NCBI GenBank assembly: GCA_030844895.1
Contig: JAUTDX010002156.1
Span: 1 to 64,000 of the forward strand
Length of the DNA: 64,000 nt
Direction of reading: 5' to 3'
Origin: Ambrosia x helenae
Taxonomy: Eukaryota > Streptophyta > Magnoliopsida > Asterales > Asteraceae
Made by a program: the position numbers and the translations under genes. Below, in pieces: positions 22,680 to 34,900 of the stretch; the first letter of the stretch is position 1, and every line of letters starts with the position of its first letter. Under the pieces are notes generated by a model. It searched no databases. It saw only the letters and a program-made list of their open reading frames with translations, and was not told where the DNA came from.

Positions 22680-23619
22680 CAAACCTCTCTCTTTCTCTCT
22701 CCTCTGGTTTCTCTCTCCACAAACCCTAAAAAAAGCCTTTCACCAACACAAGTAATCTCTCTCTCTCTCACTGTTACATTTCTCTCTCTCTCTCTATCCG
22801 TAAAGAATGTTTGGTCTATTATGATTTAACACATATATTATATACCTTATTATTATTATGTCACCGACAAATAGATATTAAAAATATCATCACAAGATCT
22901 GTTGTTCCCCTAATTTTTATCTGTTTGATTGTAATTGACTCTCTATGTGTTGTTTGCTGCATTATAATCAGACATTGAATACGGATCTAGAATCGTATAA
23001 CCAGTTTCTTTTTGTTTCATCTCTGTTTATGTTAGATCTGCTCTTTAATCGCTGAAATTAGGTTTAATTGGACAGTTTTACATGTTAATTGCAAAATGTA
23101 TTGAAATGTTGATATTGAATCGAAAAGAAGTTTATATTTCTGTTGATTAATGGGAGAGATTGAATGTTATTATGAGGTTGTGTTTAAATTTGCAAACGAT
23201 GTAATCTTTATGGTGTGTGTTTTGATTAGGTTTTGTAAATGTATTGATATTTTGATATTGAATTGAAAAGGAATTTTATTTTCCTTTGATAATTGGGCAG
23301 AGACTGAATGTTATTACGAGGTTTTATCGAAATATGCAAAAGATGTGATATTGATTAGGTTTTGTATGTTGATATTGAATCGAATAGATATGTAGTCTTC
23401 CGTTGATAATCGAATAGAAATGTTATTACAAGGTTCGAAGATGTAATTTTAATTAGGTTTTGTTATAGTATCGATTATTCGATATGTTGATTTTGAATAA
23501 AGAAGAAATTTACCTTTCGGTTGATAGTTCGTTAGAGATTGAATGTTATTATGAGGTTATAATATGTAAAAGATGTAATGTGTCTGGTTGTTTTTTTCTG
23601 CCTGCATTTGTAGTTTCAG
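22680..23619 (+). promoter_or_regulatory. CT-rich 5' leader and leader intron of the BPC gene
   Basis: 22684-22800 is dominated by CTCTCTCT runs with AAACCCTAAAAAAAGCC between them, typical of plant 5' UTRs. An intron then runs to TTGTAGTTTCAG at 23608-23619, directly before the ATG. The exact donor was not fixed. The intron (about 23050-23560) consists of diverged repeats of a phrase containing TTGATATTGAATCGAA...GAATGTTATTA...GAGGTT (seen near 23107, 23255, 23370 and 23490). CT/GA repeats are the known binding sites of BBR/BPC proteins, so self-binding is possible. Confidence 0.6.
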
Positions 23620-24500
23620 ATGGACGACGATGGATTGAATATGAGGAATTGGGGCTATTACGAACCTTCGTTTAAGGAACCACTTGGTTTGCAACTGATG
23701 TCTCCTATGGTTGACCATCGAGACGTAAAACCTATATCATCTTCAAGGGAAAATCCGTACATGTTGGGCCCTAATGGGCTGCCTTACCACCACCCGCGCA
23801 ATTCAATGGTTTCAGAACCACCTGTTCCAATGCACTATTCCAGGGACGGTTGGATACAAAGAGAAAGAATCCTTAGTATGTTACCTGGAAACCCTAACTT
23901 TTCAGTTATTCCTGATAACTCAGCCTCCCAATCATCGATGCACATGATGCAGCCAGTTGATAATTCAAGGGAGATGAATCTAGATGATTACACAGCTCAC
24001 GGGGTTGGTGGTGGTGACGGTGATGGATCTGATAATGGTCAGTTGAGGAAAAGAACAGGGGCGGCAATGGGTAGTCCTAAACCTCCAAGAGCTAAGAAGC
24101 CAAAGAAAACGCCTGCTCTACCAAAACAGATCGGGAATAGCTCTGGTCAACGGTCAAAAACAGTGAAGAGAAATATGGATGTTGTGATTAACGGAATCGA
24201 TATGGATATATCTGGTATCCCAATACCTGTTTGCTCGTGCACCGGGTCCCTCAGCAGTGTTACAGATGGGGCTGCGGCGGGTGGCAGTCGGCTTGTTGCA
24301 CAACAACCATATCAATGTATCCACTTCCAATGAGCACAAAACGTCGCGGGGCTCGGATTGCGGGCAGGAAGATGAGTCAAGGTGCATTCAAGAAGGTTCT
24401 GGAGAAGCTTGCATCTGAAGGCTACAATTTTGCTAATGCAATTGACTTGAGGGCTCACTGGGCAAAACATGGTACCAACAAGTTTGTCACCATCAGGTAG
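23620..24500 (+). CDS. BASIC PENTACYSTEINE transcription factor (class I BBR/BPC), one-base frameshift
   Basis: BPC proteins are nuclear factors that bind GA/CT repeats and recruit Polycomb and co-regulators. The ATG follows a leader-intron acceptor (TTTCAG). The N-terminus MDDDGLNMRNWGYYEP is the class I signature. A His/Met-rich middle, a basic PPRAKKPKK nuclear-localisation stretch and the C-terminal BPC domain follow. That domain begins DISGIPIPVCSCTG, then changes frame at 24241-24250 and resumes as PQQCYRWGCGGWQSACC, then RRGARIAGRKMSQGAFKK and the invariant end HWAKHGTNKFVTIR. Restoring frame needs one added base and gives 293 residues, close to class I members. As written, translation in the first frame ends at 24333 without the Cys cluster. 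Everything else looks conserved, so a sequencing or assembly error competes with a recent null allele. Confidence 0.9.
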
Positions 24501-24975
24501 ATTAATATCCAACCTTGTTTGGTTTTAACTTGTATATATATGTCTGTAGCCCTTTGCAGAGGTTTACATTGTACCTCTGTTTATCCTATGATTTTTCGGA
24601 GTAGTGATACCCGTTTTTTAGAGCATTTAGACATTCACGGGTCTCGTAACATTGTTTCATTTTTACTAGAAATTATGCAAAATGCTATTTTTCGGCTTAT
24701 TACTGGTGGAATTATGATTCTTGAATCACTTTTATTGATCTAGTTTATTCAGCTTGTTACTGTTTTTTTTTTCTGCATATCTTTCATTAAATTAAGTTTT
24801 ATGATTGACTTTCTTTGACTTTTAGTTACACCAAATTACAAATGTGGCCCAACGTAGTTGAACCATATTTGTTTTGCCTTTAGCTTAACTTATGCAATCA
24901 AATGTTGGATTCGCCGGTTTAACTGACACTCTGTTTCCAGCCTTCACTGAGAACACATTTTTTGTCTGTGCCTAA
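24501..24975. other. 3' flank of the BPC gene
   Basis: T-rich downstream sequence likely holding the 3' UTR and polyadenylation signals (TTGTAT- and TTTATT-rich at 24520-24760). No open gene. Confidence 0.5.
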
Positions 24976-25273
24976 GGCTGGGGTGTGGAATATAGCCCTC
25001 TGGGGCTTTAATGTGCCACGTATGCGACATGTAGGCTATGGGGCAACAATGGCGCCCCACTTTAACACCAGTAGGGTGGTTTAGCGTCTCCAAATTTAAA
25101 AAAAGAACCAAAAAACTGATTGGTTGCTGCAGTGGCGAGACACTTGATAGCGTCCGTTAAGCGGTTGGCGAGACACTTGATAGCGTCCCTTTTTGGCGGA
25201 GCAGGGGCATTGTTGGGGCCGCCACCCAGTTGAGGTGGCTGGGGGCGTTACCCAACACTCTACACCCCCAGCC
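24976..25273. mobile_element. Tourist/Harbinger-like MITE, 298 bp
   Basis: TIR GGCTGGGGTGTGGAAT on the left and its imperfect inverse (ACACTCTACACCCCCAGCC) on the right, flanked by TAA at 24973-24975 and 25274-25276, as expected for PIF/Harbinger. Inside, a phrase containing GGCGAGACACTTGATAGCGT is tandemly repeated (about 25133-25187). No coding sequence. Confidence 0.75.
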
Positions 25274-25755
25274 TAATAGCAGGCTGAAGTATGTCCTTTC
25301 TAGTTTGGGAATTTGAGTAAATTGTTCAGTTTGAAATATACCTGCAGCATGGGCCCAAACAATTTGATATGTGTTAATATGGGTCTAAATGTGATATCTT
25401 TGGGGCAACTTGGGTCGGTATCAATTTTTTTCTCATTGTTCATCATTGAAAAATTGTAATTAAATAATGGGTTAGAAATTTAGAATGGATGGAACTACAG
25501 AAGTGTATACTTGCTTTACTACCACATAACAGTTGGGAGTGGCCATCTTTAATATCATGTGGTATAGTGGGTGAACCTTCTTTGACCCTGACGCCTACTG
25601 TCACAATCATGAGGCCACTACTACAACGGCGCCTCTGGCACAACTGCCACCTCAACCATTGCCACTAGTGCTCCTACCTCTAATGTCATCCTTGTCGGTA
25701 AGGTGGTGCGTGCATGTTGTTCTCTCTGCACGGTGTAGACATTGCCATTTGCAAA

Positions 25756-25840
25756 CTGTTTTGTTTTTTCGAAGACGTTCTAAAAAAAACGTTTGCGACT
25801 GTTTTGTTTTTTCGAAGACGTTCTAAAAAAACGTTTGCGC
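25756..25840. repeat. Two-copy 43-bp tandem repeat
   Basis: The unit begins CTGTTTTGTTTTTTCGAAGA and contains ACGTTCTAAAAAAAACGTTT, itself a small hairpin (AAACGTTTTTT...ACGTT). Copies differ by one A in the homopolymer. Confidence 0.85.
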
Positions 25841-27349
25841 GAGCTTTTCTTGATGCAGACTTTGCCCCTCATAGTTTCATATACTGAAATCTTTATTGAT
25901 ATAGAGTTGGTTTTTATTTAACAATTGATTAAAAGTATCAATTTTGTTGGGTTGCATGTTGCGGGTGCATTCCATACCCGTGGATAAGAAAACGGAACCG
26001 ACCCGGGTTGCAATGTACCTGGAACCAGTTCCACCTTTACCCGGTCAAAAACCAGAATGTACCCGGAGCCGTTCCTACCTGGTTGTGGGTTGTAAAAAAC
26101 CCGATTTGTGCATCTCTAATATGACCTATACACGAGATGTTTAACCGATTCATTTTAAACGTGTCAAATCAGTTGATGGGTCATACTTAAGTTTGTTAAA
26201 AAAAATGGCTTAATAGGCCAAACAAGTCATATCAAACATGTCTCTTATAATTAAATTGGTGAATAAAATATGTCTCTTTCCTTGTAATAATATTATGACC
26301 CCAAATGGATCGGTCAACATTGGAGCCCATATAATATAACTCCGCGCCTCCACTCCTTTTCTTTTCTTTTCTTCTCTTCCTGTTCCATCTACATGTGAAA
26401 AAGAAAGTTTTCTAAAGAAAAATACTGTCAATATTTTCTTTTTACTTTCCTTTTTTAAAAAGAACTCAGACGATAAACCTTTTTTATAGTTTATTCTTTT
26501 CCTCCATTTCACTTTATAAAATGTTTTTTTATAAATGGATTAAAATTAAAATATTGTTTATTATATATTTAGTGCTTTATAAGAAATCATTATTACAAAT
26601 AAACAGATAAGTATTTATTTTGTGATTAAATTAACAGTAGTTGCAAACACCATTTATTTCTAGATTTTTTTAATAAGATAAGTTATGATATGTATTGTAT
26701 TAGTTTGTGTTTACATTTTATGTATTAGAATAATATTTAAGAAATTTTCAAAATGTGGTTTGGAGATTGTTGGCGTTAAGAACTATTTGATTTAAGGTAG
26801 CGATATGTATAACCGAGCTTTTAAAATAATTTAATTAACTAAATTAAAATTCTTACAAAATAACATGTTACTTAGTTTACACGTAAGAGAATTTGAATTT
26901 CACGTGATAAGTCATCTTACACCGTTAATTTATCGGCTTCAATAATGCAAACAAGTTGGGTCTAGCTTGATTTATATATAACATTATTATTTATTATTTC
27001 ATATATAGCAAACTTTTAAACATTTTTTCTTTATACATGTCTTTGTTTGCAGGAGTATAATAATTAACTATTCTTCCTACCAAAAGAAAAGAAAAAAAGG
27101 TGTCGAATATTCGGTTATAACGTTCTAATCAATTACTTATAAACATAAGTTTTGTAAATAAGTTTAATCACAACTTACAACGTTTCTTACAATTTCTTTT
27201 CTGATTTTGCTTATGCTATGGCCTTGTACTTAAGTCATTGTTTCATATATCATCACGTAATATTAAATTCAAAGAATTTGTATTCTATTTTTCTTTTCTT
27301 TTTTAAACGAAAGATAAAACCAAATTGTATTTCACATCAACGTAATATT

Positions 27350-27520
27350 TTTCTTTTTTTTTTACAATAAGTTAAACATTTTTCATTTCATGACTGTCAA
27401 AGTTGATAGAGATTCACCAATAAAGTTGCTAGTATTCTTTTTTTTTTACAATAAGTTAAACATTTTTCCTTTCATGACTGTCAAAGTTGATAGAGATTCA
27501 CCAATAAAGTTGCTAGTATT
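27350..27520. repeat. Two-copy 84-bp tandem duplication
   Basis: The phrase from TTTACAATAAGTTAAACATT to GTTGCTAGTATT occurs at about 27361-27436 and again at 27445-27520, with one substitution (CATTTCATG versus CCTTTCATG). A recent duplication about 0.4 kb upstream of the C2/MUN promoter. Confidence 0.9.
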
Positions 27521-27886
27521 AAACGTTGAAAATTAAAGTTAAAAATCTATAACAAAAAAGTTTAGATCATAATAATTATAAAAAAAAGTGAAGTATTAAA
27601 CGTTGAAAAGTTTAGACACTAAGAAATCTTTTCATAATTAAGGATCTTTTATGTCACTTTGAAGCGTTTCTATAACTTTATAAAAATCTTACTCTATATT
27701 ATATTATTATTCGTATATACATATACATATAAATTCCATAAATAATGTCCTTTACACTCCTATTAAACCAACTTTTCCTCCCAATTGCATGAATCAGGGG
27801 ACATAAATTATTATTATTATTACTACTTTTCCTAATATAAAAAAACCAAAAGCAAGAAGTAACAACAACAACAATAATAATAATAA

Positions 27887-27893
27887 TATAAAG
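27887..27893 (+). promoter_or_regulatory. Likely TATA box of the C2/MUN gene
   Basis: TATAAAG closes a TAA microsatellite. A transcript starting about 30 bases on (near 27920) would include the leader exon that ends at 28028 with TTTGCAG|GTAATC. Confidence 0.5.
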
Positions 27894-27919
27894 ACACCAC
27901 ATTGACACCTTTACCACGC

Positions 27920-28993
27920 AATTCACCACTTTGTCACTTACAAAAGACTGAAACAGTGTTGAATTTTCTGCTTAAATCAACAACAACAAGATCTCAATCA
28001 ACATTCTGTTTAATCACATTCTTTGCAGGTAATCGTATCGTCTCTTTCTGTTTACGCTACTGATTTATATATAAATATCGCTTAGTAATGTAATGTGAAT
28101 GCATTTATCGCTTAAATCCTTAACGATAGCTGTTTTTTATTGACCTGAAGTTAATTTAGGTAACTAATTCTGTTCATCTTCTTCAATGCTCTATGATTCT
28201 GATAGATTTGATAATGCTTGTAATAGGTTCTGTTTGTATTTGTGTGTTTATGAATTATAAACCTGTCCTGTGATTGATGTTCATGATGAGGAAGTTGTTA
28301 TATGTTTTGTTTTCATGTTTGATAGTTTGATTCTGGTAGTTATGATGATGTTTACAATAGATTCTGTTCATATTTGTGTGTTTATGAGTAATGCAACTGA
28401 TTTATTTGGAAATGGTTAGGTGTGTATGTTTATCGGTGGAAGCGTTAGTGATAGTTGTTATTAAGAACTCAATGTAGGAAAATGATTCTGTTCGTCTTTT
28501 TCAATGTGTTCTCGAGTTCACTTAATGAAAAAAAAGAAAAGAAAGGAAATGGATGGAAAGAAAGTCTTGCTTGTGTTACAGAGTTATTTTTTTTGGAAGG
28601 AAATTGAAGAAAACGGAAGGATTTTTAGGCCAAATTCCATCCTTCTGATTTGGAAAGAAATGGAAGGAAAGAAAAGAAAGGATTCGTTTCTTTTCTTTCG
28701 TTATTGAACTCGGGAACACAGTGTAAATACGGAGATTTGTATCTTTGTTTGATTAGAGAATCTTATTGTTGGAGAGTGTTTTCACTTTTCAAGGTCTCTT
28801 GAATATTTGATTATTTTTTTTGGTGATTTGAGTTTAATGTAAGTTGTAAGGTAAACATAGTTGTCACATATGTTTCTTGGAAAATTGATGCATTTATGTC
28901 AACTTTGAATCTGTGATTTGTTTAGTTTTGAATTCAATATAAGTTATTGGTTTCTAGAAGGTGTTAAGTAATGCTTTTTTGAACTGATTTTAG
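27920..28993 (+). other. 5' UTR exon and leader intron of the C2/MUN gene
   Basis: A CAACAACAAG/ATCTCAATC-type leader runs to about 28028, where a consensus donor (GTAATCG) begins an intron of about 965 bp ending TTTTAG at 28993. The intron is T-rich with a GGAAAGAAATGGA repeat at 28540-28690 and no coding potential I can support. Seven bases of leader (28994-28999) precede the ATG. Confidence 0.65.
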
Positions 28994-28999
28994 GCATAC

Positions 29000-31900
29000 A
29001 TGGGTCCCAAGGTCTCAAATGCGCCTCAAGATTTTTGGAAGCCTACACGTGGTGGCAGTTCTCCGGCTTCTAATGAAGCAAACAGATGTTATGATGCATC
29101 TACAAAGTATGTAAAGATATACTGTTGTATTTCATCTATTCTTTACAAGAAGAATTTTGGGTAGTAAACTAAGGGTATTTGTTATTGTTTTATAGACAAG
29201 ATGTGTCTTCCAATCCTTTGCCAGCTGGCCTTCCTGCATATCATGCAAGGTATCTAATGTTTTTATGTTTCTCTGGTTATTATTTGTACAACTGTGTTAT
29301 ATGTGATTATATGTGCTTTGAGATGATTACAGTGAGCTAGGACCATGGTGTACTGTAATCTCCTATGATGCGTGTGTGCGGTTGTGTCTGAAGTATTTCT
29401 TCCTAGGCAGCTCTGAGGCTCGTGTCTTTTTAGAAAAGGAATGTTCCCTCCTTCAAACCGCTTTTTGGTATGTAGTTTACTATTTGGTAGTAATAATAAT
29501 ACTATAATAGTGGTGATTTATTGGTATGTCAACTTTGTTATGATATAGTTTGGAACAAAAGCTATTACAACCAGAAGCAGAGTTATTGAGCAAAAGAGCT
29601 TCAGAATTAGTCGTTCATGGAGTTCTTAAGAAACCCCAGAAAACAGTTGGAAAATTGAAAGTTCAAGGTAACTTTTATCGCACTGAATTTTGTTTCAGTC
29701 ACAGTATCGATTTATGATTTCTCTTAAATTGTTGTGATTCAGTGAAAAAGGTGAAAATGGTCTTGGATGAACCCAATGGTTGCACCTTTTCATCAATAAA
29801 AAATCCTCCTGTGTTGAAGCTGCAAAAGTTCAATCGTCGTTTGTCGGGCATGAAATCAACAGTTAATTCAGAATGGGTGGCGCTGAAACAAGTTCGGGTG
29901 GCACCGAAATTCTCTACTAACGGATCACTTTCACACCAAAGTTTGGCTTATTTACATTTTGGTACACACTATATGAGAGATATGGCAAGCCTCCTAAAAG
30001 TAGGTATAACAAGTTTGCATAATGCTCCAACACTTCCAGAACCACCACAAGGTATGTAATTCACTCTTTTATCTCAATGTTTCTTTTTCAAATCCTATTA
30101 TTAAGCCATTTTTTTTATGACAATGCAGAAACATATTTATGTTCTTTGAGATTAAAAAGTTCATCTGATGGTGACGTTACACGGATGCAGCCAGGATCTT
30201 ATGAGACCCATGTATTGTGTGTGCATCTTCTTGACCTTCTTCTCTCGATAGAGGTGGCAAAATTGTGGGTTGGGTAATGGGTGTACCGGATTGGGTTGTC
30301 ATGAAACACTTTCTAAAACAAAACAATTAAAATATTTTGTGTGGCAATCATGATTACAAAGTTTATATTTCAGTAACTGTATAGTTTATTAAATAAAATG
30401 ATTCAGGAGGATTATGCTTTATAATTGTACTCTGGGGTGTTTCAATGTTTGACCCGTTTTCTTTATAGTTTTTTTTTTCTGCTTGAATATTTAGGGATAA
30501 AACATAACCCCTAATCAACCCTTTCATAAGTAAACGTGTCAACATTGCCACCTCTCTCTACTTCTCCATGCGGTAGAGTTGAATAATTATCATTATCAAA
30601 TGCAGCTTGCCTGATGGCATGAGAGATGATTTGATTATTGAAATTACCGATTCAAAAGGAAAGTATTGTGGTCACGCCATTGCTCAGATGGCAGACATAG
30701 CAGATGATCTGGTATGGTTGAATACGATTCTTAGTTTATTATCATCTAGAGACATTTGTTTAATAAGTCTGAGAAAATAAAGATAATTACAGGGGGATAA
30801 GCTTCGTTGGTGTCCAATATACCATGAACCAGAGCATGAGCTTGTTGGAAGAATACAATTAAACATACACTATTCAACTAGCACAGACGAGAGTAACAAT
30901 GTAAAGGTAAAATATGCAATTTTCCCATTTTAAGGTTTATATTCATGAATCATGAACAAGAAATTATTTTTCTGATGTTGATTAAAAAAACAGCTGTAGT
31001 GAATTTTGTCGCGATTTAGACTTGCAATATGGGCTTGATTGAAGCAAAATTCTATGTTTCTAATCGTGTATATATTTGTTTTCTTTTTCAAGTGTGGTAT
31101 TGTTGCTGAAACTATTGCATATGACACGGTCTTAGAAGCAGCAATGAAAGTCCAAAATTTTAAGCAAAGAAACTTGCTTCTTCATGGGCCTTGGAGGTGG
31201 TTGGTAACTAAATTTGCTACTTACTATGGAGTTTCTGAGGCCTATGCTAAGCTAAGGTGCCTTTTAAATCAAATTATACCCATCATCGTTGTAATTAAGG
31301 TTGGCCTTGGTCTGTTTTTATAATATTACGTGTTGGTTTTCCAGATACCTTTCATATGTTATGGATGTTGCTACACCAACTGCAGATTGCCTAAATGTGG
31401 TGCATGACTTATTGTCTCCAGTTATTGCATGCAAATTGAAGGGCACTTTGAGTTCCCAAGAGGTGAGAAATCAATCATGTTTTTTATAGACTTCGTGGAC
31501 TAATAGAGGTGGCAATTTTGACCCATTTACTTATGAGTGGGTCAATATGGGTTGCATTTCATCTCTCAAGTGGTTAGATGGTGTAATAGAAAAGTAGCCA
31601 AAAGGGGAATGGATCAAACGGCAGAGGCCGCAGGGCAAGTCAAACCCGTTGAGAGTCGCCCTAAGCAAATTTTATTAAAAAAATTGGATTATTTTTGTAA
31701 CACTTATCTTTTCTTAATCATAATTAACACCTAATTTATTCAGAAATTGACAGAAAAAATTTATGTGGGTCAACTGAGACCAGTTCATTTGGACTCCTTT
31801 CAGTTTCAAACCTCTTACCCAATCCCCGCTCTGCTCATGGTGCCACCCCTTTTTTCAATCCAAGAAAGTGTAATAATACACAATCCTAGTAGTGTGGCTA

Positions 31901-34900
31901 TACACAAAGGAACTTATGCCATGTGAATGATAACATGTTGATGTTTTATTCTTTAATTTATATTGTTCTGACTCTATTATTAAATTTATCATGTATTGTC
32001 CAGAATCGCATGCTGGTGATGCTTTCTGACAAAATTGAACAGACCATTGCCTTAGTTTTTGAAAACTACAAATCACTTGATGAAAAATCACCAACAGGAT
32101 TGACAGATAAGCCTACTCCTGCATCTGGCTTCATATCACCTGCTCTGAAACCTGCTTTGAAACTATATAATCTTTTGCATGACATACAGTCTCCAGAAGC
32201 ACAAATTCAGTTATGTAAATATTTTCAGGTATTAAACATCCATTCACTTGTATAATTTTCCTTCATACCCTTCCTTTTCAATTTCTAATGAACAACGCTT
32301 ATAATCCTTTCAGACTGCTGTAAGAAAGATTATAGGAAGACACTTGGCGGAGACCAATGAATTTGTTTCCTGTAGCAGTGAAAAGTCAACAATGGATCAG
32401 ATTGTTTATTCAAATGCTTATCAGAAGATGAAGTCTCTTTGTTTAACTATCAGAGATGAAATTGTTAGTGACACAAAAATACATAAGCAGAAGGTGCTTC
32501 CCGGGTATGTGACATTTTAGTTTACATTCACAGATTCACTCATATTAGAGAGTCCATCTACTTATGAAGTTATGAATGGGTTAATCTGGGTTGTGTTAAT
32601 GTCAAATGGGTTGAAAGCCGCCCAAAGGCTAATTTAATGTGTACAACCTCTTGTATAGCGTTCTTCAGAGATTTTTAGACTTCTATTGTAATAGTATTGA
32701 ACTATTGCATTTGCAACTATAATCAACAGTTTAACACTTTGACTTTTTTAATAAAAAAGATTGAAAATGGACAAAAAAGTTTTTGCAGGTCAACCTGATT
32801 CGGCCCTAATTCTACCATTACTTTTATTGCCACCTTTATTTCATATGATGTTTAATATTTTTTCCTAGTATTCATTATCATTAATAATTGGCTTCTATTT
32901 TTGACTTGTAGCTTCTTAGACCTACCAAATCTTTCTTCAGCTCTTTATAGTTTTGAGCTTTGCAATAGAATGCGCGGTTTTCTGACTTCATGCCCACCTA
33001 TAAGCCTCTCACCTCCGGTGACAGACCTAATTATCACAACTTGTGAATTTCAGAAGGATCTTGCTTACTGGAATATTAGGTAATAAAATGCTTTCTCTTG
33101 TATCTACAGAAAATAAATGATGTTCCGAAATGTGTCTTTGAATATTGTTTAATTTACTTGCAGTCCTGTGAAAGGTGGTATTGATGCCAAAGAATTGTTC
33201 CACATTCACATCACACGCCTGATTCATGATAAACGCCTTGAACTGCTTGAGTCCTGCAAACTTGATAAGGTACATATGTTTGGTACTTGCCTTTATAGAT
33301 GCACAAACATGGGCGAGGTGGGTAACGGGTTCGATTCGAATGAGTACTTATATCGGGCAGGGTTGGCCGTAAAAGTCCAAAAGTTTAAATTTATTATTAG
33401 ATAATAGTGTGTGAGAGATGATTATACAATTTATATGATTTGATTTCAGTAATAATATACTTTTTTTTAATAAAATGATTTAGGATGTTTCATGAATGAA
33501 GCATTCACTTTGCATGAATTTTGAGTTTTCTTTGTAGCCGACTTTTTAATTTTATTTGTTCAGCATTCCTAAGTAAACACGTCAAAATTTACCTCTAATT
33601 TTTTACATAATTCAGTTAGCTAACATACTTCAATGAAGTGTGATATTATCATATTTTTCTAACCAGTATTATGCCATTGAACTCTTTTGTCCTACAGGGT
33701 GTTGGACCACAAATTTCCACATCTATTTTCGTTGATGATATGTACAAAAAACTAAAGGAAACATTGAGCGAATATCAAGTCATCATTTCTCATTGGCCTG
33801 AATACACATTGGATGTGGAAAAGGTATTATCAACGGTTTTATTAGATTTCTGCAATTTATATGAATTCTTATTTATTTTTGTATTGCTATTGATAGGTTA
33901 TAGCAGACACTGAAAGGGTAGTTATGGAAACCTTAGAGAAAAAGTATAGTGACATTTTATCAACAATAAAGGAAAACACAATCCCGGTTAAGGCAGTACA
34001 GTATGTCCAAAGATTTGCAAAAGGAAATTCATTACCTTACAGTTTTCCGGAGGAGGTTAGATGCTCTCCTATCTTTTATCCCAATGAACAACAGAGTTGA
34101 TTTTTTTTTATTTGACATTTTCTTTTATTGTTATTATTCAGCTAGGGACTCTTTTTAATTCAATGAAGAAGATGCTCGATGTGCTACAACCTGAAATTGA
34201 AAAACAGTTTAAATCACGCATTTCATGCATTTCACAGAGTGAAAATGCAGTTCCAGGAGAACTTTTGAGTGAAGTAACTGTAACGCTGAGAACGAAATTA
34301 AGAAATTATATGCAAGCAGCTGTGGAGAAACTTGCTGGAAATGTGAGTTTATTTAAAGGAGTTCTGTTTTTAGAATCTCTCATCTTTATTTCGATATTTC
34401 TTTAACTTGTTATAGTATAAATAAGTTGAAGGGTTAATCTTGATAAAGTTAGTTTTGGGTTTATTAAATTAGTGTTTATTAGTTATGGTTGTCAAGTTTG
34501 TTTAATGTAGATTAGTCTTTAGAAATCTATATATTTGTTTAATTAATTCCTAGTTAGAAACTTAGAATTGGTTAAGGTTTAGGTTTAGGTTCCTTGTTTT
34601 CCAAAGATTGGGTCTAGTATGAATAAGGGTTATTGTCTCAAGTTGTATTTGTGGTTTTGGATCATTATAATAGAAAAGCGTCATGACCCGGAGTTGGTTC
34701 ACAAAACCCGGTTGTTATCGTGTGCTCGATGCAATTATTCTAACATTAGTAACATAGTTTGGTGTGATCGCGATTTTAGGTAAACCATGTTTGTTTTCAC
34801 TCTCACAGAAACCCTAATAATTTGAAAATGTTTGAAAAATACCCTTAAAATTACAAAAACTTTGATTTTAGGTGCTCTGTACCCATTACTGCTAAAAACA

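Larger units (their letters stand above)
25277..27886. other. Intergenic DNA between the BPC and C2/MUN genes
   Basis: No gene found. Contents: a two-copy 43-bp tandem repeat (25756-25840), a CCGGTT/ACCCGG-rich low-complexity repeat (25960-26100), AT-rich DNA to 27300, a two-copy 84-bp tandem duplication (27350-27520), and TAA/ACA microsatellites at 27808-27886. Reverse-strand open frames at 26210-26512 are low-complexity. Confidence 0.5.
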
